Below are positions 53,933-62,819 of a stretch of 64,000 nucleotides of DNA, piece after piece. A program made the position numbers and the translations under genes. How positions within the stretch are numbered: position 1 is the first letter of the stretch; every line of letters begins with the position of its first letter. Below the pieces are notes generated by a model. That model was not told the DNA's origin, made no database searches, and saw only the letters and a list, made by a program, of their open reading frames with translations. Origin of the DNA: Limosilactobacillus sp. WILCCON 0051 (GTDB lineage Bacteria; Bacillota; Bacilli; Lactobacillales; Lactobacillaceae); contig NZ_CP154878.1 of the NCBI RefSeq assembly GCF_039955095.1, forward strand, positions 124,001 to 188,000, written 5' to 3'.

Positions 53933-55699
53933 ATGAACTTTGCTGGAGTCTATCATCGGCCAGAAAGCGAAATGGCCTATCTTTATACTAAAGATATCAT
54001 GCATATTCGTTTGAAAACGGCTAAAGATGATATTGCTGGTGTCAGTCTATTGCACGGTGATCCATACAGCCTGCGCAGCCGACCGGACCTACCAAAATTT
54101 TATACGCAGCCGACGCCAATGAAAAAGATTCATACCGATGAGCTGTTTGACTATTGGCAATTAGCCGTAACTGAGCCTAAGAAACGTTTAGCCTATGCCT
54201 TTGAACTGATTGATCAGTCTAACAATTGTTTTATCTATTCTGATCAGGGATTTATCCAGCCGACCGACCAAAGGAAGCTGAACGATGCCAATACTTATTT
54301 TCGCATGCCTTATTTTCAAGATATTGATGCTTTTCACGCACCAAAATGGGTCGAGCAGACGGTTTGGTATCAGATTTTTCCAGAGCGCTTTGCCAATGGT
54401 GATTCAACCAACGACCCTCAAGATACCAAACCTTGGAATCCCAACGAGCATCCAAGACGACAAGACTTTTATGGTGGTGATCTGCAAGGTGTTATCAATC
54501 ATCTGGATTATCTTAAACAGCTAGGCGTTAATGGCTTGTACTTTAATCCAATCTTTAAGGCACCTTCTAATCATAAGTATGACACGCAAGATTATTATCA
54601 AATTGATCCACATTTTGGTGATGCTAAGCTGTTTAAGAAACTGGTTGAGCAGGCACATCAAAGAGGGATACGCGTTATGCTGGATGCCGTTTTTAATCAT
54701 ATTGGTGATCAATCGCCTATGTGGCAAGACGTTTTGAAAAATGGCCAGGATTCAAAGTATGCCGACTGGTTTCATATCAATCGTTTCCCAGTTACCTATA
54801 CACCGACGGACAACTTTGAATTTGCCAAGGATGCAACCTACGACACGTTTGACTACACGCCACATATGCCAAAACTTAATACGGCCAATCCCAAGGTACA
54901 GGACTGGCTTTTAGATATTGCGGGCTATTGGGTGCGTGAATTTGATATTGATGCCTGGAGGCTGGACGTTGCCAATGAGATTGACCATCACTTTTGGCGT
55001 CGTTTCCATAATGAGATGCTGACACTCAAAGATGATTTTTATATTCTGGGGGAGATCTGGCATTCTGCACAGCCATGGCTCAATGGCGATGAGTTTACCG
55101 GTGTGATGAACTATGACTATACTGGAGCGATTATTAATCATTTCATCAAACACGAGCTGAGCAGCCAAGGACTGGTTGATCGTTTAAGTCATCAATTAAT
55201 GCTTTATCGCGATCAGACTAATGCCATGATGTTTAATGTGCTTGATTCGCATGATACGGCTCGTATTATGACCTTAGCCAACGAAGATGATCAGCTGGTC
55301 AGACAGACACTGGCATTTACGTTTCTACAGCCGGGGAGTCCATCAATTTATTACGGTACCGAATATGGGATGACGGGGGGCAATGATCCGGATTGTCGCA
55401 AGCCGATGAACTGGTACCCCGATGCAAAAGCGATGGCAATGCATGATTTTGTTCGTGATTTGATTAAATGGCGAAAAGAACACTGGCAGCTGATAGCACA
55501 GGGCACGATTGAACTGACTGCCTTAAATGACAATCAAGGTGTAGTTATCAAGCGCAGACTCAATAATCAGCAATTGATAGCAGTTTTTAATACCAGTAGC
55601 GAGCCATTGCAAGTTACGCTTGCGCCATTTTTTGCTCAGGGCTTTTCAAACGGCATACTTTTGCCAAAAGGGTTTGCTGTGGCGGCACTGTCAGAATAA
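53933..55699 (+). CDS. GH13 neopullulanase/cyclomaltodextrinase-type enzyme
   Basis: 588 residues, the usual length for the maltogenic amylase group. An N-terminal CBM34-like domain (about 1-120) precedes the catalytic barrel. Conserved regions: DAVFNHIG (251-258), WRLDVANE with nucleophile D345, ILGEIWH with acid/base E374, and VLDSHDT with transition-state D441. It hydrolyses alpha-1,4 links in maltodextrins, cyclodextrins or pullulan. No signal peptide, so it acts in the cytoplasm. AAAGGAGC lies about 7 nt before the ATG. It stands alone, after the rRNA operon and an IS relic. Confidence 0.93.
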   Translation: MNFAGVYHRPESEMAYLYTKDIMHIRLKTAKDDIAGVSLLHGDPYSLRSRPDLPKFYTQPTPMKKIHTDELFDYWQLAVTEPKKRLAYAFELIDQSNNCFIYSDQGFIQPTDQRKLNDANTYFRMPYFQDIDAFHAPKWVEQTVWYQIFPERFANGDSTNDPQDTKPWNPNEHPRRQDFYGGDLQGVINHLDYLKQLGVNGLYFNPIFKAPSNHKYDTQDYYQIDPHFGDAKLFKKLVEQAHQRGIRVMLDAVFNHIGDQSPMWQDVLKNGQDSKYADWFHINRFPVTYTPTDNFEFAKDATYDTFDYTPHMPKLNTANPKVQDWLLDIAGYWVREFDIDAWRLDVANEIDHHFWRRFHNEMLTLKDDFYILGEIWHSAQPWLNGDEFTGVMNYDYTGAIINHFIKHELSSQGLVDRLSHQLMLYRDQTNAMMFNVLDSHDTARIMTLANEDDQLVRQTLAFTFLQPGSPSIYYGTEYGMTGGNDPDCRKPMNWYPDAKAMAMHDFVRDLIKWRKEHWQLIAQGTIELTALNDNQGVVIKRRLNNQQLIAVFNTSSEPLQVTLAPFFAQGFSNGILLPKGFAVAALSE

Positions 55700-55730
55700 T
55701 CATGTCAAAGAAAGTCGTAACGGTAATTAT

Positions 55731-55767
55731 AAAAGACCTGTCCAGTTATTTACAGGACAGGTCTTTT
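55731..55767. terminator. Bidirectional-looking terminator after the GH13 gene
   Basis: A 13-bp perfect stem AAAAGACCTGTCC with GGACAGGTCTTTT. Confidence 0.85.
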
Positions 55768-55875
55768 GAATAGGAATTTTAAGTGTTTTTGTGAGTGTTT
55801 TAAAAAGTAGGAGTTTGATTTAATTATGCCTAGCCGAAAATCCCGTGACTTTAGTCATGGGATGGATAGGCTTAC

Positions 55876-56313
55876 TCAGCGTCCATTTGGATACTTTTTC
55901 TTTTGGAATGCATTGTATTTTTGATTGTTGATATAGTTTTCCACTACATCTTTACTCATATTGCCAAGCGTACTCATATAGTAACTGGGAGACCATAAAT
56001 GCCCACCCCAATATTCAGATTATCAAATTTCTGGATGCCGTTTGAGAAAAATAAATGTCCTTTGAGCGATAGTGCTGGTTGGTGCCTTGCTAGGTGGAAA
56101 ACTGATCAGCACATGATCCGGCATGACTTCCAGCTTTTCCATCACAATATCGTTATCTTTTGCGACCATTCGCAGTATATCTTTCATTTCATCGGCTAGT
56201 TTTTTAGTAGCGAAGGTCTGGGGACGATACTTGGTTACCCAGATTAAGTGATAATGAAAATTATAGACAAAGCGACGAGTATAAACTGCATCTTGAATTT
56301 TTTCTTTAGTCAT
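55876..56313 (-). pseudogene. tnpA: TnpA (IS200-type HUH transposase), inactivated
   Basis: The full 145-codon frame can be followed from ATG at 56313 to TGA at 55876, but it carries two adjacent in-frame stops (TGA TAA near 56018-56025) between KRHPEI and SEYWGGHLWSPSYYMS. The catalytic Tyr region (VVENYINNQ) lies after them. VMPDHVLISF also appears to lack two residues compared with the usual DHVHLLISF. Hence TnpA is dead or severed from its catalytic Tyr. Confidence 0.85.
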
Positions 56314-56350
56314 TAGCTGATGATATAATTCAATTAAAGGAGGTGAAAAA

Positions 56351-57607
56351 ATGAAGTCAATGGCACAATTGGAATACCATTATGGATTGAAGGTTCGCAT
56401 CTATCCGAGTGATTACCAGAAACAAATAATCAAGGTTAACAGCGATGCCAGTCGTTTCATCTATAATGAGATGGTTGCGATCGGTAAAGAACTCTGGCAA
56501 TTAAACCGAATCAAACTGTCGATTGATACGGTTCAGGATCGGATCCAACAGCTAAAGCTTCGTCAAAACGCTAAGCAGATGTCAAATCATTTCCAGTTTT
56601 TGGAAGATAAGCGCATTGACAGTCTTGCTAAGGCTAATGCAATTCAAAACTATCACAAGGCTTGGAACGCTTTTCGCAAGGTTCATGAAGCCGGTGTGCC
56701 AAAATTTCATCGTAAAAGCTATGCCTGGCGATACCAGACCAACTGTCAATATCCAAAGCAAAAGACAGCCCGGCTAGACAACGGTACCGTCTGCTTTGAA
56801 GACCGCAAACATATTGTGGTGCCTAAACTAGGACGTTTGCGGATCAAAGGCGCTCAGCAGCGACTATTGGATCGTCAAGGCGAAACACGCATTGGTACGG
56901 TGACCATTTCCAAAGATGCTGCCGATCGATTCTTTTTGTCGCTGCAATTAGGTTCCGATACACCGTTTGTTTCTAAGCTTAGCCGTACTAATCGGCAAAT
57001 TGGCATTGACCTAAACACAGAAAACTTTCTGACTGTCAGTGATGGTCGAACCATCGCTAACCCACGCTACTATCGAACAATCAAGGGAAAATTAGCTAAA
57101 GCACAGCGCACTCTTTCACGCCGCCAGCGCCGGGCTAAAAAAGAGCAGCGTTCCTTGCGAGAAAGCAAAAACTACCAGAAGCAGCGTTTGTTAGTCGCTA
57201 AGATCCATGCACGGGTATTTGACCGCCGCCATGATTTTCTCCAGCGCACGTCTACAGCACTGATCAAGAACCAAGATCTCGTTGTAGCCGAAGAATTGAG
57301 GAGTAAGAATCTACTAAAAAATCATGCCTTGGCAATGAGCATCAGTGATGTTGGCTGGCGGTCTTTCTTGGGGATGTTGTCATACAAAGCCGACCTCTAT
57401 GACCGTCAATTTATCACGGTCAGCCCTAAAAACACGACCCAAACCTGTCATGACTGCGGTTTTGTAATGGGAAGTGACGGGACCGAAAAGCTGACACTGG
57501 CAGATCGTGAATGGATATGTCCAAAATGCCATGTTCATCATATCCGTGATTACAATGCAGCACTAAATATTCTTAAAAAAGGACTCCAGAAACAACAAAA
57601 AGCCTAG
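56351..57607 (+). CDS. tnpB: TnpB, RNA-guided nuclease of IS200/IS605
   Basis: 418 residues, intact. RuvC catalytic residues in GIDLNTENF (D220), VVAEELRSKN (E314) and IRDYNAALN (D400); a zinc ribbon CHDCG...CPKC (C366, C369, C390, C393). TnpB proteins cut DNA guided by an omega RNA made from the element's right end. GGAGGTG lies about 5 nt before the ATG. It is divergent from the dead tnpA. Confidence 0.95.
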   Translation: MKSMAQLEYHYGLKVRIYPSDYQKQIIKVNSDASRFIYNEMVAIGKELWQLNRIKLSIDTVQDRIQQLKLRQNAKQMSNHFQFLEDKRIDSLAKANAIQNYHKAWNAFRKVHEAGVPKFHRKSYAWRYQTNCQYPKQKTARLDNGTVCFEDRKHIVVPKLGRLRIKGAQQRLLDRQGETRIGTVTISKDAADRFFLSLQLGSDTPFVSKLSRTNRQIGIDLNTENFLTVSDGRTIANPRYYRTIKGKLAKAQRTLSRRQRRAKKEQRSLRESKNYQKQRLLVAKIHARVFDRRHDFLQRTSTALIKNQDLVVAEELRSKNLLKNHALAMSISDVGWRSFLGMLSYKADLYDRQFITVSPKNTTQTCHDCGFVMGSDGTEKLTLADREWICPKCHVHHIRDYNAALNILKKGLQKQQKA

Positions 57608-57790
57608 TCAAAAAGCTAGGCTCATTCCTATGGCAACCTGGGAATGTAAAAGGCATTGGTAATTAGATGATCACTGCTCAAGCAACTGCGGCTGTTTGAG
57701 TAAATCGTCCGTATCTATGCAAATTGTGGTTCAGACACTCAATACAGGGGTGTTTGCCCACAAGCCATCGACTTTAGCCGATGGTGGTTG
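57600..57790 (+). ncRNA. Candidate omega RNA (right-end RNA) of TnpB
   Basis: About 180 nt between the tnpB stop and the right-end hairpin, with several short hairpins (AGCCTAG/CTAGGCT at 57601-57623, GGAATG-type and CCATCG/CGATGG). By family precedent the scaffold ends at the element's right end and the guide is the next about 20 nt of host DNA, here running into the 3' end of the MFS transporter gene. Confidence 0.5.
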
Positions 57791-57792
57791 AC

Positions 57793-59034
57793 TTAACGCT
57801 TAACGGTCTTGATGGACAATACGCAGAGTCCACCAATGATAGAAAAGACAAATGAAATCAAGAAGATGCTTGAGAAGCCAAATACCGAAATTGCAGCAGC
57901 GGCAATGACTGGAGCAATAGCCTGCGTCAGCGTGTTACCCAAGTTGTAGACACCTAAGAAAAAGGCAACGCGATCTGGGTCAGGAATTACTTCCAAGTTC
58001 AGCAGGTTGTCCAAGGCGTTCCACAGCCCCATCCCGATACCAGCACATAAGGCGTAGATTGCAATCCCCACAGTTGAGTGCATGAAATAAAGGGATGCTG
58101 CGCCAAGTGCCAAGAAGATGGTCGAAAAACCAACCGGTAACTTCAATACTTTAAGCTTATCAGAAACCGGACCAGCAAAGAGACCCATCAAGATCCCGAA
58201 AATCAGCATAATCGTGTTGATCAATTGAATAGAAGATTGGGTTTGTGATCCCCGCTTCAAAAAGTCAGTCATAATGTAGAGAATGTAGCCAGTAATTGCA
58301 AAGTTGCCGACCCCTTGGAACATCTTACCGATAAAGGCCAGGTAGTAGTCGCGACCAACCGACCAGCCAGGAAAAACGTTTTTGATATCTTTGAAGGAGA
58401 ATTTCTCCTTGGCTTCTGGTTTTTGATCATCAACAGCATCAAGACTGGATGGCTCATGAACGATCAATACTGCAATCAAGGTACCGATAAATTCAACGAT
58501 CCCAAAGATGATGAATCCCAGTCGGAACTGGCTAAGGAACATGGCACCAACCACGTTAAAACCGTTATTCCCAAGTGCCATCCCCAGTCCACCATAAGCA
58601 GAGGAAGCGGTCCCTTTCTGGTTTTCAGGAGCCAGATCCAGCCAGGCAACCATTGGCGCAACGATGAAATTCAAGGCTGCTTGACCAATCATCCATGCAA
58701 TCAGCAGCATCGTAACGTTCTGGGCAAATGAGGCACCAATCATTGACAGCATGAAGGCCAACGCACCACCCATAATCCATGGTGTCCGCTTACCAAAACG
58801 TGACTTGGTACGGTCGGATAAGGCCCCAGCAATCATATTCGAAATAGCGGCAACAATCATCCCCATCGTTGAGAAAAGGGCGACCAGCTGCACCTTTTTG
58901 GCTGGATCCAATTGTTGCAACATGGCTGGCAGAAATAGACTATTCATGACAATGTATGGTCCCAGCCAGCTGGCAGGACCGATAATCAGACCGGGAACCA
59001 GTCGTTTGATTGAAACGGTTGCTTTTTTACTCAT
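57793..59034 (-). CDS. MFS transporter, probably for sugars or xylosides
   Basis: 413 residues, about twelve membrane segments. Loop 2-3 motif GALSDRTKSRFGKRTPW is of the MFS/GPH sugar type. It follows the GH43 gene by 2 bp on the same strand, so it is co-transcribed and likely imports the substrate of that enzyme. Its stop lies less than 10 bp from the IS200/IS605 right end. Substrate is inferred. Confidence 0.85.
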   Translation of the reverse strand: MSKKATVSIKRLVPGLIIGPASWLGPYIVMNSLFLPAMLQQLDPAKKVQLVALFSTMGMIVAAISNMIAGALSDRTKSRFGKRTPWIMGGALAFMLSMIGASFAQNVTMLLIAWMIGQAALNFIVAPMVAWLDLAPENQKGTASSAYGGLGMALGNNGFNVVGAMFLSQFRLGFIIFGIVEFIGTLIAVLIVHEPSSLDAVDDQKPEAKEKFSFKDIKNVFPGWSVGRDYYLAFIGKMFQGVGNFAITGYILYIMTDFLKRGSQTQSSIQLINTIMLIFGILMGLFAGPVSDKLKVLKLPVGFSTIFLALGAASLYFMHSTVGIAIYALCAGIGMGLWNALDNLLNLEVIPDPDRVAFFLGVYNLGNTLTQAIAPVIAAAAISVFGFSSIFLISFVFSIIGGLCVLSIKTVKR

Positions 59035-59036
59035 AA

Positions 59037-60698
59037 TTACTTCTCCCCATTTTTAACCTGATAGTAGTCGAAAGCAGCTGCTGAATCATGCTGGTAGGCA
59101 TCGACACTGCCGATAAAGTTGAACAGGCCGGTAAAACCGCCAATTTCGCCGGGCTCGCCATTGACGCCTTCATCAGATAGATAGCTGACGTCAAAGTCTT
59201 TGCCAACTTTGATCCATTCATCGTTTTCGTTAAAGCGGCAGTAAATCTGAGCCGTCCCCAGGTGATAGTTAATCTTGATTTCAGCACTATTGCCAGGAAC
59301 CTCGACTTGATCATAGACATAATCAATCTTTTCACCTAGTTTGGCTTGAATGATGCCCAATACCAGCTTTTGTTCCTTATCATCCAGATGCAGACTTGCG
59401 TACAGCCAGTTATTGGAATCATAGTACAGTCCAGCCCCAGCAGTCTGTGAATAATGAACAGGATCAAATGTCACTTTGGTTTGCAGTGAGTAGTCAAGTG
59501 AAGTAGCGCGCGTGGCCATGATTGAAGGGCTAACTTGCGAGAAAAGAGAATTTGCACCCTTGATCATGAGCTGATTGTCTACGATACCGACCCAGGAAGC
59601 ATTTTGTTCATGGTAAGGAGTCATAAACTTAAGATTGTAGGCGTCGCCTTTAAAATCGTCAAAGACGTCATCAAACTCTTGATTACGAGAATTGGTTATG
59701 CCAGCAGGTGCTGGAGTTGACATCTTTGCCAGATTGGAGCCATCCGCCATCTCAAGCCAGCCATCTTCATTCCAAATGACTTTTTGCAGTGAGGTTTCGC
59801 GTCCCAGTGGATTTAAGGTTGTACCAGGCAGCGGGCGTGACATTAGATGAGCAATGTAGAATTCATGGTTAGGTGTTTCAACCAACGAACCATGCCCAGC
59901 TTTTTGCATGATCGAGTGTGGATTATACATCTCGAAGTGACCAGCATCTGGATCACCCAATGAGAACAGATGGCGTGGCGATGAGGTAATGATTGGCTCG
60001 CCGGTTGGGTTTGGCTCATATGGTCCAAAAACGTGCTTTGCGCGACCGATCTCGATACCATGCCCATAGCCGGTACCGCCAGAAGCCGCCAGCAGATAAA
60101 ACCAGCCGTCATGTTTGTAGATCTGGGGAGCCTCAACGCAGCCACGCGTGGTGAAGCCAGTCGAGACGCGATGCCAATTCCCTTTGATGCCACCATTTTC
60201 AAGATCAGCCTCGGCAATTACCAGATGGCCGGGTGCCTGATAGCCCAAACGTGTTTCCCATTCCAGAATGGAAAGATAGTGATGACCATCTTCATCGTGG
60301 TAAAGGGATGGATCAAAACCAATTGAGGTCAAATAGATTGGTTCTGACCAAGGACCAGTAATATCTTTGGCATACATGGCGTAGGATTCAGAATTAAACT
60401 CACGACCGGCCATATTCTGCATATGACAGTATGCCAGCCAAAACAGGCCGTTTTTTTCATCGTAGGACAGGTGCGGAGCCCAGATGCCGGCTGGCGTATT
60501 GGTTCCGCGCAGGTTAACCTCACCATGCTGCAGAACGTGGGTTAAAAGATCCCAGTTGACCAAATCTTTGGAATGAAAAATCTGAATGCCTGGATTCCAG
60601 TGGAATGTGGAGGTTGCAATGTAATAATCTTCACCTACACGAATAATTGATGGATCCGGAGCCATTCCAGGGATGATTGGATTTTGAATTTCAGTCAT
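59037..60698 (-). CDS. GH43-family beta-xylosidase/arabinofuranosidase
   Basis: 553 residues. Five-blade propeller with catalytic base in MAPDPSII (D15), pKa-modulating Asp in GFDPSLYHDE (D129) and acid Glu in CVEAPQIYK (E189); a C-terminal beta-sandwich (about 330-550) is typical of GH43 xylosidases. It has no signal peptide, so it acts on short imported xylo-oligosaccharides. It shares an intergenic region with a divergent AraC regulator and two cre-like boxes. Confidence 0.92.
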   Translation of the reverse strand: MTEIQNPIIPGMAPDPSIIRVGEDYYIATSTFHWNPGIQIFHSKDLVNWDLLTHVLQHGEVNLRGTNTPAGIWAPHLSYDEKNGLFWLAYCHMQNMAGREFNSESYAMYAKDITGPWSEPIYLTSIGFDPSLYHDEDGHHYLSILEWETRLGYQAPGHLVIAEADLENGGIKGNWHRVSTGFTTRGCVEAPQIYKHDGWFYLLAASGGTGYGHGIEIGRAKHVFGPYEPNPTGEPIITSSPRHLFSLGDPDAGHFEMYNPHSIMQKAGHGSLVETPNHEFYIAHLMSRPLPGTTLNPLGRETSLQKVIWNEDGWLEMADGSNLAKMSTPAPAGITNSRNQEFDDVFDDFKGDAYNLKFMTPYHEQNASWVGIVDNQLMIKGANSLFSQVSPSIMATRATSLDYSLQTKVTFDPVHYSQTAGAGLYYDSNNWLYASLHLDDKEQKLVLGIIQAKLGEKIDYVYDQVEVPGNSAEIKINYHLGTAQIYCRFNENDEWIKVGKDFDVSYLSDEGVNGEPGEIGGFTGLFNFIGSVDAYQHDSAAAFDYYQVKNGEK

Positions 60699-60734
60699 TT
60701 TGAATATCCTCCCAAATGCATATATATCGGTTTA

Positions 60735-60748
60735 TGATTGCGTTTACA
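60735..60748. promoter_or_regulatory. cre-like CcpA site 1
   Basis: TGATTGCGTTTACA matches the cre consensus TGWNANCGNTNWCA at all fixed positions but one. It lies between the GH43 and AraC starts. Confidence 0.55.
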
Positions 60749-60778
60749 TTTATTTTGTGAAATTATAATATAATATCT

Positions 60779-60792
60779 TGAAGCCGTTTCCA
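60779..60792. promoter_or_regulatory. cre-like CcpA site 2
   Basis: TGAAGCCGTTTCCA matches the cre consensus with two departures. Confidence 0.4.
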
Positions 60793-60866
60793 ATAGAAAA
60801 ACTGGATGTTGTAAAAATGTTATTTTCAAAAAGTAAAAATTGTAACTTTCTGATAGGAGAATTATT

Positions 60867-61685
60867 ATGAGCAGCAGTCATCATGAATACGTTGTCAGCA
60901 ATCTGCCATTAGGAGTACGTTTTTATCAATCGGACGTTACGACTTCCGGTTACGTACCTTTTCATTGGCATAACAGCATTGAGGTGCTATTAGTACTGAA
61001 TGGTGAGTTGACAGTAACCATGAACCGAAAAACCACCAGTATTACCAATAATGAGTTTATTATCATTTCATCAGGGGTCATTCATGATGTCAGAAATACG
61101 CCCAATCAAGCCTTGGTTTTGCAGATACCGCTTCAGATTCTTGATCCATACGTTGCCAAGCCAGAAGAGATCCTATTTGATATGAGTCGTCCAATCAGTA
61201 CTAAACTGAAAAAACAGATCATTGCTCAGCTATTAAAGATTAATCAGGCAGTTTATGAAAAGCCGGCTGGTTACCTGTTTGATGCCGAGATTGCCCTAAC
61301 CGAATTTTTAAAGCTGATCGTTCTGAATCTTGGAGAAGAGGGAAAAAACGTTTTTTCAAATGTTGGCAGCAATCTTAAGAACTTGTTGGTCTATATTGAC
61401 AGTCATTATCGAGAAGAAATCTCAATTCAGCAAATGGCCAGACAGTCAGGCTATAATGCTTCTTACCTGTCGCGACTGTTTAAGAAAAATATGGGAATCA
61501 CACTGACTGAATATATTTATGAGATTCGCTTGAGCCGTTTTTATGATGACCTGCTCGAAACCGATAAGCCAATCAATGAATTGATGGATCGACATGGCTT
61601 GACCAACCGACGGACCAGTCGTGAACAGTTCAAAAAAATGTATGGAATCTTGCCACATGAGGTTCGCAAAAACAGATCCAGGTAA
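60867..61685 (+). CDS. AraC-family transcriptional regulator
   Basis: 272 residues. N-terminal cupin-like sensor domain (FHWHNSIEVLLVLNGELTVTMN, about 31-52) and C-terminal double helix-turn-helix: ISIQQMARQSGYNASYLSRLFKKNMGI, then the last helix with EQFKKMYGILPHEVR. TAGGAGAA lies about 8 nt before ATG. Divergent from GH43-MFS, which it most likely controls in response to a xyloside. Confidence 0.92.
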   Translation: MSSSHHEYVVSNLPLGVRFYQSDVTTSGYVPFHWHNSIEVLLVLNGELTVTMNRKTTSITNNEFIIISSGVIHDVRNTPNQALVLQIPLQILDPYVAKPEEILFDMSRPISTKLKKQIIAQLLKINQAVYEKPAGYLFDAEIALTEFLKLIVLNLGEEGKNVFSNVGSNLKNLLVYIDSHYREEISIQQMARQSGYNASYLSRLFKKNMGITLTEYIYEIRLSRFYDDLLETDKPINELMDRHGLTNRRTSREQFKKMYGILPHEVRKNRSR

Positions 61686-61727
61686 GTTGTTGAGTGATCG
61701 TAAAAAAGCCACCGCTGTTGGCGATGA

Positions 61728-62177
61728 CTATTGCGTTCCGAATACAGCTTTGACTTTAAGGCCTTTTTGACTGCGGTACCAGCCGCGATGATCGGTTTTG
61801 ATCTGGGCAATGATCTGGCCGTGCGGATTTTGTACGTAGATGGGTAGATGTGTCTGGGCAGCTTTTTGCAGCGTGCTGATCTGATTGGTCAACTGATCCA
61901 GCTGACTTTTTAGCTGCTGATCGGTAAGATTCTGTGCCGATGTTTTTAAAAGAATGCGGCGTTCAGATACATCGATTTTTATGTATTGATCATGGTCTAG
62001 ATTTTGGTTGAGCGATCTTTTTAGGTGTGTGGTACGACTTTGTAAAATGGTCGGATCCAGATCGGGATGATCATCAAAAATGGCCATAATTACAGCCGCA
62101 ATGATGGCAACGGCAAACATCAGTCTGATCATAGCACGATAGTTTTGGCCAATTTGGCGATTATTGTTCCACCGCAT
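61728..62177 (-). CDS. Membrane-anchored protein of unknown function
   Basis: 149 residues from ATG at 62177 (GAGGTGAG about 5 nt upstream). One N-terminal membrane segment (about 15-35) and an extracytoplasmic remainder with a helical, Gln-rich stretch (LTDQQLKSQLDQLTNQISTLQ) that could form a coiled coil, and a small C-terminal beta-like part. I do not recognise the family. Confidence 0.55.
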   Translation of the reverse strand: MRWNNNRQIGQNYRAMIRLMFAVAIIAAVIMAIFDDHPDLDPTILQSRTTHLKRSLNQNLDHDQYIKIDVSERRILLKTSAQNLTDQQLKSQLDQLTNQISTLQKAAQTHLPIYVQNPHGQIIAQIKTDHRGWYRSQKGLKVKAVFGTQ

Positions 62178-62308
62178 CTTCTCACCTCGCGTCGTTGATT
62201 GATTATATTTTACGCTTGGCGGGGCAATAATGTAACGACAGAATCAGCATTTTTGTGGTGTTTTATAAGCGTTAAATTAGAAAATGATGATAAAATTTTA
62301 AAAACCTA

Positions 62309-62337
62309 TTGACTTTGAGGATTGTGGTGCTTATTAT
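62309..62337 (+). promoter_or_regulatory. Promoter of the hydratase T-box unit
   Basis: TTGACT (62309-62314), 17-bp spacer, TATTAT (62332-62337). Confidence 0.65.
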
Positions 62338-62374
62338 ATAAGCATAAATTAAATGCGAATTAGAAATAAATTAA

Positions 62375-62650
62375 AAACGTTGATTAGGAAGAGTAGCTTG
62401 ATCAGCCAGCCAAGCAGAAAGCTGACGGTAGTTGCGAGTCAGCCGCGCGGTCAAGTGAAAATCACCTATGAGTTGGGCGTCAAAATCTTAGTAAGACGTA
62501 CCTGGCAGCACCCATTATCGTGCCGATGAATCCAGTCTGGCTGGGTTTGTTTGAGGTTAAGTTTAAGCTTAACGAAAAAAGGTGGTACCACGCCCATGTG
62601 ACGTCCTTTAAGTGCTTTGCGAAAGCAGGCATTTAAAGGGCGTTTTTTAA
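62375..62650 (+). ncRNA. T-box leader
   Basis: T-box sequence GGTGGTACCACG at 62581-62592, an AGTAAGACG element and Stem I-like region upstream, and a terminator (CGTCCTTTAA with TTTAAAGGGCG, then TTTTTT) at 62602-62648. It senses uncharged tRNA; I could not assign the specifier. It precedes a 34-aa ORF and a hydratase gene. Confidence 0.85.
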
Positions 62651-62688
62651 TTCGTATTCAAAACCAAGCATCAAGAGAGGTGAGTGTC

Positions 62689-62793
62689 ATGAAAGACAGC
62701 GACATTAGCGACATTACCAATATTAAAAATCAACTCGCAAAACGCCTTAAACAAGGACACTCACGCGGTAACCATTATAATCTGCCAGCGTGA
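62689..62793 (+). CDS. Short 34-aa ORF between T-box and hydratase
   Basis: 34 codons: MKDSDISDITNIKNQLAKRL then KQGHSRGNHYNLPA, with GAGAGGTGAG about 6 nt before the ATG. Its stop lies about 12 nt before the hydratase ribosome site, so translation may be coupled. No family recognised; could be a real small protein or a leader peptide. Confidence 0.5.
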   Translation: MKDSDISDITNIKNQLAKRLKQGHSRGNHYNLPA

Positions 62794-62819
62794 GGCAATT
62801 AAAAATGGAGGAATCTAAT

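Larger units (their letters stand above)
55842..57784. mobile_element. IS200/IS605-family element
   Basis: Divergent tnpA remnant and tnpB, bounded by subterminal hairpins: CCCGTGAC-ttta-GTCATGGG at 55842-55861 and CCATCG-actttag-CCGATGG at 57765-57784. Such imperfect palindromes replace inverted repeats in this family. Exact cleavage sites were not determined. The right end lies under 10 bp from the MFS transporter stop codon. Confidence 0.85.
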
